Origin: Pseudomonas oryzihabitans
Lineage (GTDB): Bacteria > Pseudomonadota > Gammaproteobacteria > Pseudomonadales > Pseudomonadaceae
Direction of reading: 5' to 3'
DNA: 64,000 bases
Assembly (NCBI RefSeq): GCF_007665395.1
Contig: NZ_VDND01000008.1
Coordinates: forward strand, 186,001 to 250,000
The notes below the pieces were generated by a model, which saw only the letters and a list, made by a program, of their open reading frames with translations, searched no databases and was not told where the DNA came from. The position numbers were made by a program, and so were the translations under genes. Shown piece by piece: positions 33,747 through 41,571 of the stretch. Numbering within the stretch: the first letter of the stretch is position 1; each line of letters starts with the position of its first letter.

Positions 33747-34693
33747 GGTGTGGCGTCCTCTTGTTGTCTATCGGCCAGGGCGCGCTCGATGCCCTTGATG
33801 CAGGCGACCAGCGTGGCATTGACCGGGGTCGGTACGCGGTACTGCTGGCCGAGCCGCACCACCGCGCCATTGATGAAGTCGATTTCGGTGATCGAGCCCC
33901 TTTGCAGGCTCTGCAGCATGGACGTCTTGAACGACGGCGCCAGCCCTTCGCGGGCCAGTTGCCAGGCGGCTTCAGGTTCCTTGAGCCCCAGCTCGACGCC
34001 GGCGGCGCGGGCCACCGCGATGGCCTCGGCGACCGCCTGCAGGGCGGTGTCGCGCAGCAGCGGCTCGCTGTAGAGTTGGCCGTAGGTGAGCTGGGTGATG
34101 CCGGTGAGCGCCCCGGTGGCGACATTCACCTGCAGCTTGTCCCACAGGGTGCCGAGGATGTTGCCGCTGACCGTGGTGGCGAGGCCCGCGCCAGCGAAGG
34201 CCTCGGCGACCGCCTGGACGCGCGGCGTGAGCTGGCCGTCGAGTTCGCCGATGATGGTCTGCTTGCCCGCCACCCCGCTACGGATCCGTCCCGGTCCGAG
34301 CAGCACCCCGCCGACGTAGGTCTTGCCGGCGATTACCCGCTCGCGGCCGACGATCTCGGCCAGCAGCTCTTCGTGGCCGAGGCCGTTCTGCAACGACAAC
34401 ACCAGGGTCTCGGGGCCGACCAGCGCCAGCGCCTGGGTCATGGCCTCGACGGTGGCGAAGGACTTGACCAGCACCACCACCAGATCGACCACTCCGACCT
34501 CTTGGGCCGCGACCGCCGCCGGCACCTTGACCGTGCGGCTAGCCTCGGCGGTCTCGATGGCCAGGCCCGCGTGCCGGATCGCCTGGATATGGGCGTTGGG
34601 CCGATTGAGCAGCCAGGTGTCGTGTCCGGCTTCGCTCAGCCAGGCACCAAAGGTACTGCCGAGTGCGCCGGCACCCAGGACGCAGATTTTCAT
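33743..34693 (-). CDS. Ketopantoate reductase family 2-oxoacid reductase (PanE/ApbA)
   Basis: A protein of 316 residues. ICVLGAGALGSTFGAWLSEA is the NADP-binding start, then VVVLVKSFATVEAM, LSLQNGLGHEELLAE and the C-terminal DKLQVNVATGALTGITQL with the family's catalytic lysine and asparagine. PanE reduces 2-dehydropantoate, but many family members in operons reduce other 2-oxo acids. As first gene of the operon it probably acts in the same catabolic route, not in pantothenate synthesis. Its start is 93 bases from the divergent LysR gene. Confidence 0.9.
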   Translation of the reverse strand: MKICVLGAGALGSTFGAWLSEAGHDTWLLNRPNAHIQAIRHAGLAIETAEASRTVKVPAAVAAQEVGVVDLVVVLVKSFATVEAMTQALALVGPETLVLSLQNGLGHEELLAEIVGRERVIAGKTYVGGVLLGPGRIRSGVAGKQTIIGELDGQLTPRVQAVAEAFAGAGLATTVSGNILGTLWDKLQVNVATGALTGITQLTYGQLYSEPLLRDTALQAVAEAIAVARAAGVELGLKEPEAAWQLAREGLAPSFKTSMLQSLQRGSITEIDFINGAVVRLGQQYRVPTPVNATLVACIKGIERALADRQQEDATP

Positions 34694-34786
34694 GAGGGCT
34701 AGGGCCCTTGTTATCGCCTTACCCTAGGCCTACCCGCCCTATTGAGCTATACAAAGACTTCAATCCGACCATCAGGAATACTAATA

Positions 34787-35695
34787 ATGCTCGCGACCGA
34801 AGGCCTTCCCGAGCCCAAGCTGCTGATGCTGTTCGAGGTGCTCTACAGCACCGGCAGTGTCACCCGCGCGGCCGAGCAACTCGGCCAGAGCCAGCCCACC
34901 ATCAGCCTCTGGCTCGGCAAGCTGCGCCAGCAACTGCGCGATCCGCTATTCGTGCGCACCCCTGGCGGCATGAAGCCCACGCCCCAGGCCGAGGCCCTGA
35001 TCACACCCTGCCGCGAGGTGCTGGAATCCCTGCGCCGCCTGGTCGCCTGGGAGGTCGCCTTCGATCCGGCCACCGCGCAGCGGCTGTTTCGCCTGTGCCT
35101 GAGCGATGCCAGCCATATCACCCTGCTGCCACGCCTGCTGGCGCAGCTGCGCGAGCGCGCGCCCGGCGTACGGCTGGAAATCGCCCGGATCGACGGCAAC
35201 ACCGAACAGGCGCTGGAGATCGGCGAAGCGGACCTGGCGATCGGCTTCATCCCCTGGCTGGGCGGCGGCATCTATCAGCAGGTGCTGTTTCCCCAGGACT
35301 GGGTCTGCCTGGTCAGCGCCACGCATCCCCGCCTGGGCGACCGCCTCACCGCGGCGGCCTACGCCGAGGAAGGCCATGTGCTGGTCAGCGCGGGCACCGG
35401 CCAGAAGTTGCTGGAAGCGGGACTGGTCCGCGCCGGGGTGCAGCGCCGGATCGTGCTGGAGCTGCCCGGCTTCCTCGGCGTCGGCGCGGTGGTCGGCGAC
35501 TCCGACCTCATCGTCACCCTGCCGCGCCACATCGGCACCACCCTGGCCGCCACCTACGGCCTGAAGCTCCACGAGTGCCCGGTGCCCATCGAGGCCTTCG
35601 CGGTCAAGCAGCACTGGCATGCCCGCTACCACCAGGACGCCGGCAACCGCTGGCTGCGCGGCGTCTTCGTCGAGCTGTTCGGGCGTAGCCGCTGA
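34787..35695 (+). CDS. LysR-family transcriptional regulator
   Basis: A protein of 302 residues. The winged helix-turn-helix covers residues about 7-65 (LFEVLYSTGSVTRAAEQLGQ, with SQPTISLWLGKLRQQLRDPL); the rest is the periplasmic-binding-like effector domain. I choose ATG 34787, with AGGA about ten bases upstream; a TTG at 34742 would add 15 residues. It is divergent from the panE-VOC-maoC-CoA-transferase-aroE-aroQ operon and probably activates it in response to a pathway metabolite. A strong terminator follows. Confidence 0.92.
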   Translation: MLATEGLPEPKLLMLFEVLYSTGSVTRAAEQLGQSQPTISLWLGKLRQQLRDPLFVRTPGGMKPTPQAEALITPCREVLESLRRLVAWEVAFDPATAQRLFRLCLSDASHITLLPRLLAQLRERAPGVRLEIARIDGNTEQALEIGEADLAIGFIPWLGGGIYQQVLFPQDWVCLVSATHPRLGDRLTAAAYAEEGHVLVSAGTGQKLLEAGLVRAGVQRRIVLELPGFLGVGAVVGDSDLIVTLPRHIGTTLAATYGLKLHECPVPIEAFAVKQHWHARYHQDAGNRWLRGVFVELFGRSR

Positions 35696-35720
35696 AATAG
35701 GCCTTTCCGCCTGGAACGAA

Positions 35721-35749
35721 AAAGCCCCAGCATGGGCTGGGGCTTTTTT
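35721..35749. terminator. Bidirectional intrinsic terminator between LysR and hsp20 genes
   Basis: GCCCCAGC (35724-35731) pairs with GCTGGGGC (35736-35743) around a four-base loop; TTTTTT follows on the plus strand and a run of A's precedes it, giving T's on the minus strand. It serves the plus-strand LysR gene and the minus-strand small heat-shock gene that converge here. Confidence 0.93.
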
Positions 35750-35768
35750 GGGCAGGACGCCTGGACGA

Positions 35769-36215
35769 TCAGTTGTCCAGGGCCGGGCGCTGGCCGGCAA
35801 TGGCGATGCGCTTGGGCTTGGCTTCTTCCGGGATCACCCGTACCAGCTCGATGCTCAGCAGGCCATGCTTGAGATCGGCGCCTTTCACCTCGATATGGTC
35901 GGCGAGGCGGAAGGACAGCTTGAAGGCACGTTGGGCGATGCCCTGGTGCAGGAAGGTCACGCTCTCGGCGCTGTTTTCGCGCCGGCCACCCTTGACGGTG
36001 AGGACGCCACGCTCGACTTCGATTTCCAGGTCATCTTCCTGGAGACCGGCGGCGGCGATCACGATGCGATACTGGTCGTCACCGTGCTTCTCGACGTTGT
36101 AGGGCGGATAGGAGCTGCCAGCGTCGTTGCGCAGAGCGGATTCGAACAGGTCGTTGAACCGGTCGAAGCCGACGGAATGACGGAACAGCGGGGCCAGGGA
36201 CAGTACGTTGCTCAT
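35769..36215 (-). CDS. ibpA: Small heat-shock protein (Hsp20/IbpA)
   Basis: A protein of 148 residues with the alpha-crystallin domain at about 35-130 (PPYNVEKHGDDQYRIVIAAA, with GLQEDDLEIEVERGVLTVKG and the late LKHGLLSIELVRVIPEE). Its N-terminus, MSNVLSLAPLFRHSVGFDRF, is IbpA-like. It holds unfolding proteins until Hsp70/ClpB can refold them. Control is visible upstream: a sigma-32-like promoter and a ROSE-type thermometer that hides the ribosome site at low temperature. Confidence 0.95.
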   Translation of the reverse strand: MSNVLSLAPLFRHSVGFDRFNDLFESALRNDAGSSYPPYNVEKHGDDQYRIVIAAAGLQEDDLEIEVERGVLTVKGGRRENSAESVTFLHQGIAQRAFKLSFRLADHIEVKGADLKHGLLSIELVRVIPEEAKPKRIAIAGQRPALDN

Positions 36216-36288
36216 GGTGAATCTCCTGATAGGTTCAGCAAGTTTCGGTGTTGCCTGCGGGACCCGACTTCGGCATCCCGCACGAACC
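36216..36288 (-). promoter_or_regulatory. ROSE-type RNA thermometer in the ibpA leader
   Basis: On the minus strand CTTGCTGA (36242-36235) pairs with TCAGGAG (36229-36223) around ACCTA, leaving one bulged G opposite the Shine-Dalgarno sequence, the defining arrangement of ROSE elements. The AGGAG site is thereby masked eight bases before the ATG. A second upstream hairpin (TGCGGGA with TCCCGCA, about 36250-36283) completes the usual multi-hairpin leader. Heat should open the weak lower stem and allow translation. Confidence 0.82.
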
Positions 36289-36289
36289 T

Positions 36290-36317
36290 AGATAGGAACC
36301 CCCAGTAAAATTTCAAG
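36290..36317 (-). promoter_or_regulatory. Sigma-32-like heat-shock promoter of ibpA
   Basis: On the minus strand the -35 element CTTGAAA (36317-36311) is a full match to the heat-shock consensus; fourteen bases later CCTATCT (36296-36290 with one flanking base) matches the -10 partly. The predicted start lies just upstream of the ROSE hairpins. Confidence 0.7.
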
Positions 36318-36344
36318 GGCGAATCCCGACGAACGGTAGATGCC

Positions 36345-36503
36345 CTATTTCTTCTTCGGCTTGCGCTTTTTCTTGGCCTTGGCCAGCGGCAGCGCCTGCT
36401 CGAAGGCGGAGCGTACCTCCTGCAGGCGGCGCTCCTTGAGGTCGTGGATGCGCTTGCCGCGCTCGGTGGTGAAGTCGATGAGGTTGTTGCTGTCGTCGCT
36501 CAT
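36345..36503 (-). CDS. Small protein with lysine-rich tail, coupled to the AlkB-like gene
   Basis: A protein of 52 residues, starting at ATG 36503 that overlaps the AlkB-like stop (ATGA). It has an acidic/polar start (MSDDSNNLIDFTTERGKRIH), an amphipathic helix (LKERRLQEVRSAFEQALPLA) and a strongly basic end (KAKKKRKPKKK) that suggests nucleic-acid or ribosome contact. No family is recognised. Its location next to alkB and rapA may hint at a nucleic-acid-related role, but this is inference. Confidence 0.65.
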   Translation of the reverse strand: MSDDSNNLIDFTTERGKRIHDLKERRLQEVRSAFEQALPLAKAKKKRKPKKK

Positions 36504-37084
36504 GGGGCTATCCAACGAAAGGTGAGATTCAGCCGCACCCCACTGGCTTTGCGGGTCTTGGCGATCTGATGCTGCCAATGATGCTGGGTTGCGCCAGCCA
36601 TGACCAGCAGGCTGCCGTGACCGAGCGGCAGGGAATGGCCGATGCGGCTGGTGCCCTTGCGGCGGAAATCGAAGCGCCGCGTGGCGCCCAGGTTGAGCGA
36701 GGCGATCAGCGGATTGCGGCCGAGACTGGTCTCGTCGTCGCTGTGCCAGCCCATGGAATCCTGGCCGTCGCGGTAGCGATTGAGCAGGACGCCATTGAAG
36801 GCCTGGCCACAGGCGGCCTCGACCTCCTCCCGGATGAGCTGCAGCAGCGGCGTCCAGGGCAAAGCGGCATGATCCAGACCGGCGTAGCCGTAGACCACCC
36901 CCGGATCGGCATACCAGGCCACCTGCCGCGGCACCGGGTGCCAGCGGTTGAACACCCGGACCTGCGGCTGGCTCCAGGGCGTCTCGGCATCGAGCTCACG
37001 CAGCCAGGCGTCGGCCTGGTCGGGCGACCGCCACTGCGGGTAGAAGGCCAGCTCGGCGTCGGCCAGCGTCAGTTCCTCGACCAT
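36500..37084 (-). CDS. AlkB-like 2-oxoglutarate/Fe(II) dioxygenase
   Basis: A protein of 194 residues that is expected to remove alkyl lesions from DNA or RNA by oxidation. The iron ligands are H114 and D116 (MGWHSDDE) and H172 (HHWQHQI); RLNLTFR (184-190) binds 2-oxoglutarate. NRYRDGQDSMGWHSDDE and SLNLGATRRFDFR match the ALKBH2/3-type branch. The gene order with a small gene and rapA matches P. aeruginosa PA3306-PA3308 as I recall. Three bases separate it from the next upstream gene. Confidence 0.92.
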   Translation of the reverse strand: MVEELTLADAELAFYPQWRSPDQADAWLRELDAETPWSQPQVRVFNRWHPVPRQVAWYADPGVVYGYAGLDHAALPWTPLLQLIREEVEAACGQAFNGVLLNRYRDGQDSMGWHSDDETSLGRNPLIASLNLGATRRFDFRRKGTSRIGHSLPLGHGSLLVMAGATQHHWQHQIAKTRKASGVRLNLTFRWIAP

Positions 37085-37086
37085 GG

Positions 37087-37353
37087 CTAGACGCGCAGAT
37101 CCACTTGGGCGCCCACCTGCTCGGGCTCCTCCAGCACCTGGGCGCGCTCGGCGCCGAACCCCTGGCGCAGGGCCTCGCGCTGCCGGCGCCGTCGGCGGGC
37201 CTCGCGGTCCAGGGTGGCTTCATCTTCCAGGGGGGCATGGGCCGTCTCGGCCATGGGCTCCACCGGCGCGATCGGGGCGACGGAAGGACGTACCGGCGCC
37301 GGGTCCAGCTGGTTCGGCGGGGTCACGCCAGGGGGTGGAATGGCAGGGATCAT
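37087..37353 (-). CDS. Proline-rich small protein of unknown function
   Basis: A protein of 88 residues; ATG 37353 has GAGG eight bases upstream, whereas GTG 37360-37362 would add three residues. The first half is proline-rich (IPAIPPPGVTPPNQLDPAPV) and the second a basic/charged helix (DREARRRRRQREALRQGFGA). It is adjacent to the AlkB-like gene and probably co-transcribed. No function is recognised; I recall a hypothetical gene between alkB and rapA in P. aeruginosa. Confidence 0.7.
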   Translation of the reverse strand: MIPAIPPPGVTPPNQLDPAPVRPSVAPIAPVEPMAETAHAPLEDEATLDREARRRRRQREALRQGFGAERAQVLEEPEQVGAQVDLRV

Positions 37354-37380
37354 GACGGGCACCTCGAATTTAGCGAACTG

Positions 37381-37522
37381 AGAGCCTGTTCAAAATCTGC
37401 TGCGCGTCGGCCAAACCTCGTTGAAAAGGCCTTCGGAATGCTCATTTACCACTCGTAAACTCCGCTTCCTCAGGTCTTTTCGCCTTGTTTGGCTCTAGCT
37501 CGCGAGATTTTGAACAGGCTCT
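37381..37522. mobile_element. MITE-like palindromic element
   Basis: A 142-base element with perfect 18-base terminal inverted repeats (AGAGCCTGTTCAAAATCT at 37381-37398 and its complement at 37505-37522). The interior is also imperfectly palindromic, with GGAATGCTCATTTACC facing the complement of CGTAAACTCCGCTTCC around the centre. It codes for no transposase and lies between two genes, just upstream of rapA's promoter region. This is the design of a non-autonomous miniature transposable element; I could not identify a target-site duplication. Confidence 0.85.
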
Positions 37523-37602
37523 GCGGCAAATAGCAGGTTGGGCTTATGACTCCGCTTTGGCTAAAATAGCCGGCTTTTTGATAGCTGGGGAGAAGCTACT
37601 AC

Positions 37603-40437
37603 ATGGCGTCACATCAACCGGGACAACGCTGGATCAGTGACAGCGAGGCCGAACTGGGCCTGGGAACCATCCTGGCCCTGGACGGCCGCCTGCTCACGGT
37701 GCTCTATCCAGCCACCGGTGAGACGCGCCAGTATGCCCAGCGCAACGCGCCCCTGACCCGGGTGCGCTTCGCACCGGGCGACGAGGTGACCCATTTCGAG
37801 GGTTGGAAGCTGACCGTGCGCGAGGTCTCCGAAGAGGACGGCCTGCTGACCTACCACGGCTTCACCGCCGAGCGCGAGGCACGCAGCGTGCCCGAGGCGC
37901 AGCTGTCTAACTTCATCCAGTTCCGCCTGGCCAGCGACCGTCTGTTCGCCGGGCAGATCGATCCCCTGCCCTGGTTCGGCCTGCGCTACCACACCCACGA
38001 GCACCGCAACCGCCTGCTGCAGTCCAACCTCTGGGGCCTCGGCGGCACCCGCGCCCAGCCGATCCCGCACCAGCTGCACATCGCCCGCAGCGTGGCCGAC
38101 CGGGTCGCGCCGCGCGTGCTGCTGGCCGACGAAGTGGGCCTGGGCAAGACCATCGAAGCCGGCCTGGTGATCCATCGCCAGCTGCTCAGCGGTCGCGCCA
38201 GCCGCGTGCTGATCCTGGTCCCAGAAAACCTCCAGCACCAATGGCTGGTGGAGATGCGCCGCCGCTTCAACCTGGAAGTGGCGCTGTTCGACGCCGAGCG
38301 CTTCATGGCCAGCGAAGAGGGCAATCCCTTCGAGGACGCCCAGCTGGCGCTGGTCTCCCTGGACTGGCTGGTGCGTGACGAGAAGGCCCAGGATGCCGCC
38401 TTCGCCGCCGGCTGGGACCTGCTGGTGGTCGACGAAGCCCACCACCTGGTCTGGCACCCCGAGGGCGCCAGCCGCGAATACAGCCTGGTCGAGCAACTGG
38501 GCGAGGTCATCCCCGGCGTGCTGCTGCTGACCGCGACCCCCGAGCAACTGGGCCAGGACAGCCACTTCGCCCGCCTGCGCCTGCTCGACCCCAGCCGCTT
38601 CCATGACTTCGCCGCCTTCCAGCAGGAGGCCCAGCACTACCGCCCGGTAGCCGAAGCCGTGCAGGAACTGCTCGACGCCGGCGCCCTGAGCCCGGCCGCC
38701 CAGGACGCCATCGGCGGCTTCCTCGGCCAGGAAGGCGAAACCCTGCTGAGCGCTGCCGCCGCCGGCGATGCCGACGCCCGCGCACGCCTGGTGCGCGAGC
38801 TGCTGGATCGCCACGGCACCGGCCGGGTGCTGTTCCGTAATACCCGCGCCGCGGTCAAGGGCTTCCCCGAGCGTGAACTGCACGCCCATGCCCTGCCCTT
38901 CCCGGATGCCTACCTGGACGAGGGCGTCATGCCCGGCCAGTCGCTGCAGCCGGAAACCGAATTCGCCCCGGAAGACGACAACGACCGCTGGTGGCGCCAC
39001 GACGGCCGCGTCGAGTGGCTGATCGACACCCTCAAGGCGCTCAAGCCGCACAAGGTACTGGTCATCTGCGCGCGCATGGAAACCGCCCTGGACCTGGAAG
39101 ACGCTCTGCGGCTGAAATCCGGCATCCCGGCCACGGTGTTCCACGAAGGCATGAGCATCCTCGAACGCGACCGCGCCGCCGCCTACTTCGCCGACGAGGA
39201 ATTCGGCGCCCAGGTGCTGATCTGCTCCGAGATCGGCAGTGAAGGCCGCAACTTCCAGTTCGCCCACCACCTGGTGCTGTTCGACCTGCCGGCCCACCCG
39301 GACCTGCTGGAACAGCGCATCGGTCGTCTCGACCGGATCGGCCAGCGCCACACCATCCAGCTGCACGTGCCCTACCTCGAAGGCAGCCGCCAGGAGCGCC
39401 AGTTCCAGTGGTACCACCAGGCGCTGAACGCCTTCCTGGCCACCTCGCCGACCGGCAGCGCCCTGCAGGCGCGTTTTGCCGGCGAACTGGACGAGCAACT
39501 GACCGGTGGCGACGAGGCCGCCTGGCAGGCCCTGCTGGAACAGGGCGCCCAGGCACGTGCCGCGCTGGAGACCGAACTGCACAACGGCCGTGACCGGCTG
39601 CTGGAGCTCAACTCCTCCGGGGCTGGCGCGGGTGAGCAACTGGTCGAGGACATCCTCGAGCAGGACGACCAGTTCGCCTTGCCGATGTACATGGAGGAGC
39701 TGTTCAACGCCTTCGGCATCGACAGCGAAGACCACTCGGACAACGCCCTGATCCTCAAGCCCAGCGAGAAGATGCTCGACGCCGGCTTCCCTCTCGGCGA
39801 CGACGAAGGCGTGACCATCACCTACGACCGTAACGTGGCGCTGGTCCGCGAGGACATGCAATTCCTCACCTGGGAACACCCCATGGCCCAGGGAGGCATG
39901 GACCTGGTGGTGTCGGGCTCCATGGGCAACACCGCCGTGGCGCTGATCAAGAACAAGGCGCTCAAGCCGGGCACCGTGCTCTTGGAGCTGATCTATATCA
40001 GCGAGGCGGTGGCGCCGCGCGCCCTGCAGCTGGGGCGCTACCTGCCGCCGCTGGCGATCCGCTGCCTGCTGGATGCCAATGGCAACGACCTGGCCGCCCG
40101 GGTGGCCTTCGAGACCTTGAACGATCAGCTGGAAAGCGTGCCGCGCACCAGCGCCAACAAGTTCGTCCAGGCCCAGCGCGACTCCCTGGCCAAGCTGATC
40201 GGCGGCGGCGAAGGCAAGGCCCTACCGCGCCACGAGGAACGCGTGGCCAAGGCACGCCAGGCCTACCTGGCCGGCATGGACGAGGAAATCGCCCGCCTGG
40301 AAGCCCTGCGCGCGGTCAACTCCAGCGTCCGCCAGGACGAGATCGACCGCCTGCGCCAACAGCGCGAAGAAGGCCTCACCTACCTGGACAAGGCCTCGCT
40401 GCGGCTGGAAGCCATTCGGGTGTTGGTGGCGGGCTAA
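37603..40437 (+). CDS. rapA: RNA polymerase-associated ATPase RapA (HepA)
   Basis: A Swi2/Snf2 ATPase of 944 residues that binds RNA polymerase and helps recycle it after transcription. N-terminal Tudor-like domains (residues about 1-110) precede Walker A DEVGLGKT (about 173-180), the DEAHH box (277-281) and the C-terminal helicase motif QRIGRLDRIGQ (about 570-580). A long RapA-specific C-terminal region follows to the end. Length is close to the E. coli protein. GGGGAGAAG lies upstream of the ATG. Confidence 0.97.
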   Translation: MASHQPGQRWISDSEAELGLGTILALDGRLLTVLYPATGETRQYAQRNAPLTRVRFAPGDEVTHFEGWKLTVREVSEEDGLLTYHGFTAEREARSVPEAQLSNFIQFRLASDRLFAGQIDPLPWFGLRYHTHEHRNRLLQSNLWGLGGTRAQPIPHQLHIARSVADRVAPRVLLADEVGLGKTIEAGLVIHRQLLSGRASRVLILVPENLQHQWLVEMRRRFNLEVALFDAERFMASEEGNPFEDAQLALVSLDWLVRDEKAQDAAFAAGWDLLVVDEAHHLVWHPEGASREYSLVEQLGEVIPGVLLLTATPEQLGQDSHFARLRLLDPSRFHDFAAFQQEAQHYRPVAEAVQELLDAGALSPAAQDAIGGFLGQEGETLLSAAAAGDADARARLVRELLDRHGTGRVLFRNTRAAVKGFPERELHAHALPFPDAYLDEGVMPGQSLQPETEFAPEDDNDRWWRHDGRVEWLIDTLKALKPHKVLVICARMETALDLEDALRLKSGIPATVFHEGMSILERDRAAAYFADEEFGAQVLICSEIGSEGRNFQFAHHLVLFDLPAHPDLLEQRIGRLDRIGQRHTIQLHVPYLEGSRQERQFQWYHQALNAFLATSPTGSALQARFAGELDEQLTGGDEAAWQALLEQGAQARAALETELHNGRDRLLELNSSGAGAGEQLVEDILEQDDQFALPMYMEELFNAFGIDSEDHSDNALILKPSEKMLDAGFPLGDDEGVTITYDRNVALVREDMQFLTWEHPMAQGGMDLVVSGSMGNTAVALIKNKALKPGTVLLELIYISEAVAPRALQLGRYLPPLAIRCLLDANGNDLAARVAFETLNDQLESVPRTSANKFVQAQRDSLAKLIGGGEGKALPRHEERVAKARQAYLAGMDEEIARLEALRAVNSSVRQDEIDRLRQQREEGLTYLDKASLRLEAIRVLVAG

Positions 40438-40487
40438 AGGGCATTGATGCTGGGGCTTGGTTGACAGGCTCCCGGCGGCTTCAACCG

Positions 40488-40552
40488 CGGCCATGGCGGT
40501 CCGCCGATGCGCCCGCTCCTACGGTTCTGTAGGAGCGGCCCATGGCCGCGAT
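40488..40552. repeat. Pair of REP-like extragenic palindromes
   Basis: CCGCTCCTAC (from about 40512) faces GTAGGAGCGG (to about 40539) across six bases, flanked by GGCCATGGCGGTCCG and GGCCCATGGCCGCGA. Similar GTAGGAGCGGCC segments occur at 30187 and, decayed, at 19633. This is the style of Pseudomonas REP sequences arranged as an inverted pair just after the rapA stop. Confidence 0.75.
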
Positions 40553-40562
40553 TGTTTAGTCT

Positions 40563-40656
40563 CGTAGGTTGGGTTGAGACAGCTCCACCGTCGAAGCCCA
40601 ACAGGCGGAGTCGAACCCGCCGTGTTGGGCTTCGCTGACGCTCAACCCAACCTACG
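40563..40656. repeat. M3 palindrome, first copy of the array region
   Basis: The element starts CGTAGGTTGGGTTGAGACAG and ends CAACCCAACCTACG, with AAGCCCAACA and TGTTGGGCTT as inner arms around GGCGGAGTCGAACCCGCC, itself a palindrome. It borders the tandem array at 40657. Confidence 0.9.
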
Positions 40657-41563
40657 AAAACCCTCACGTCGTCAGGGTTGCGCCGCCATCCACCACGCTC
40701 TCCTGCGGCCTGGGGCTAGCCGAAACCGTAGCGTGGAAACCCGCGCAACCTTTTCCACGGAGGTTTGGCGGCGCGGGGGCACCCTCACCCCAACCCTCTC
40801 CCAAAGGGAGAGGGGGCTATTCGAGCAGGGGCTCAGCCGCATCAGCCCCAGCAAGCTCGGGATTGGTCGCGAGGCAAGCCGTAGGTTGGGTTGAGACAGC
40901 TCCATCGTCGAAGCCCAACAGGCGGGGCCGAACCCGCCGTGTTGGGCTTCGCTGACGCTCAACCCAACCTACGAAAACCCTCACGTCGTCAGGGACGCAC
41001 CGCTGTCCACCACGATGTCCTGCTTCAGGGTGGCACTGGCCGGAACCGTAGCGTGGAAAACGGCGCAGCCTTTTCCACCGGGGGCTTGGCGGCGAGGGGC
41101 GCCCTCACCCCAACCCTCTCCCGAGGGGAGAGGGAGCTGTTTGAGCAGGGGATCAGCCGCATCAGCTCCGGCAAGCTCGGGATTGGTCGCGAGGCAAGCC
41201 GTAGGTTGGGTTGAGACAGCCCCATCGGCGAAGCCCAAAAGGCGGGGCCGAACCCGCCGTGTTGGGCTTCGCTGGCGCTCAACCCAACCTACGAAAGCCC
41301 TCACGTCGCCCGCCTTGTAGCGTGGAAAACGGCGCAGCCTTTTCCACGGGGGCGTTGAGGCGCGGAGGCACCCTCACCCCAACCCTCTCCCACAGGGAGA
41401 GGGGGCTATTCGAGTAGGGGCTCAGCCATCAGCCCCGGCAAACTCGGGATCAGGCACCGAGCCCAGTCGTAGGTTGGGTTGAGACAGCTCCATCGTCGAA
41501 GCCCAACAGGCGGAGTCGAAGCTGCCGGGTTGGGCTCTTCGCTGGCGCTCAACCCAACCTACC
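40657..41563. repeat. Tandem array of three ~0.3-kb units carrying entA 3'-end copies and palindromes
   Basis: Unit 1 is 40657-40973 (317 bases), unit 2 is 40974-41293 (320), unit 3 is 41294-41563 (270). Each has the order: sequence like the last codons of entA, M1, M2, a shared spacer (GGGATTGGTCGCGAGGCAAG in units 1-2) and M3. On the minus strand units 1 and 2 end in codons for VVDGGATLTT and DIVVDSGASLTT followed by a TGA, close to DIVVDGGATLAA of the intact EntA at 41572. In unit 3 this tail is largely deleted. The whole 1.1-kb stretch 40438-41571 has no intact gene. Confidence 0.9.
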
Positions 41564-41571
41564 AAAGCCGC

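Noticed and set aside
37609..39879. Long minus-strand open frame opposite rapA
   Set aside because: rapA explains the region, with all ATPase motifs. The antisense frame is biased in composition and lacks a ribosome site.
40657..41563. Possible CRISPR array
   Set aside because: Units are about 300 bases, without short direct repeats and unique spacers of equal size, and no cas genes are nearby.
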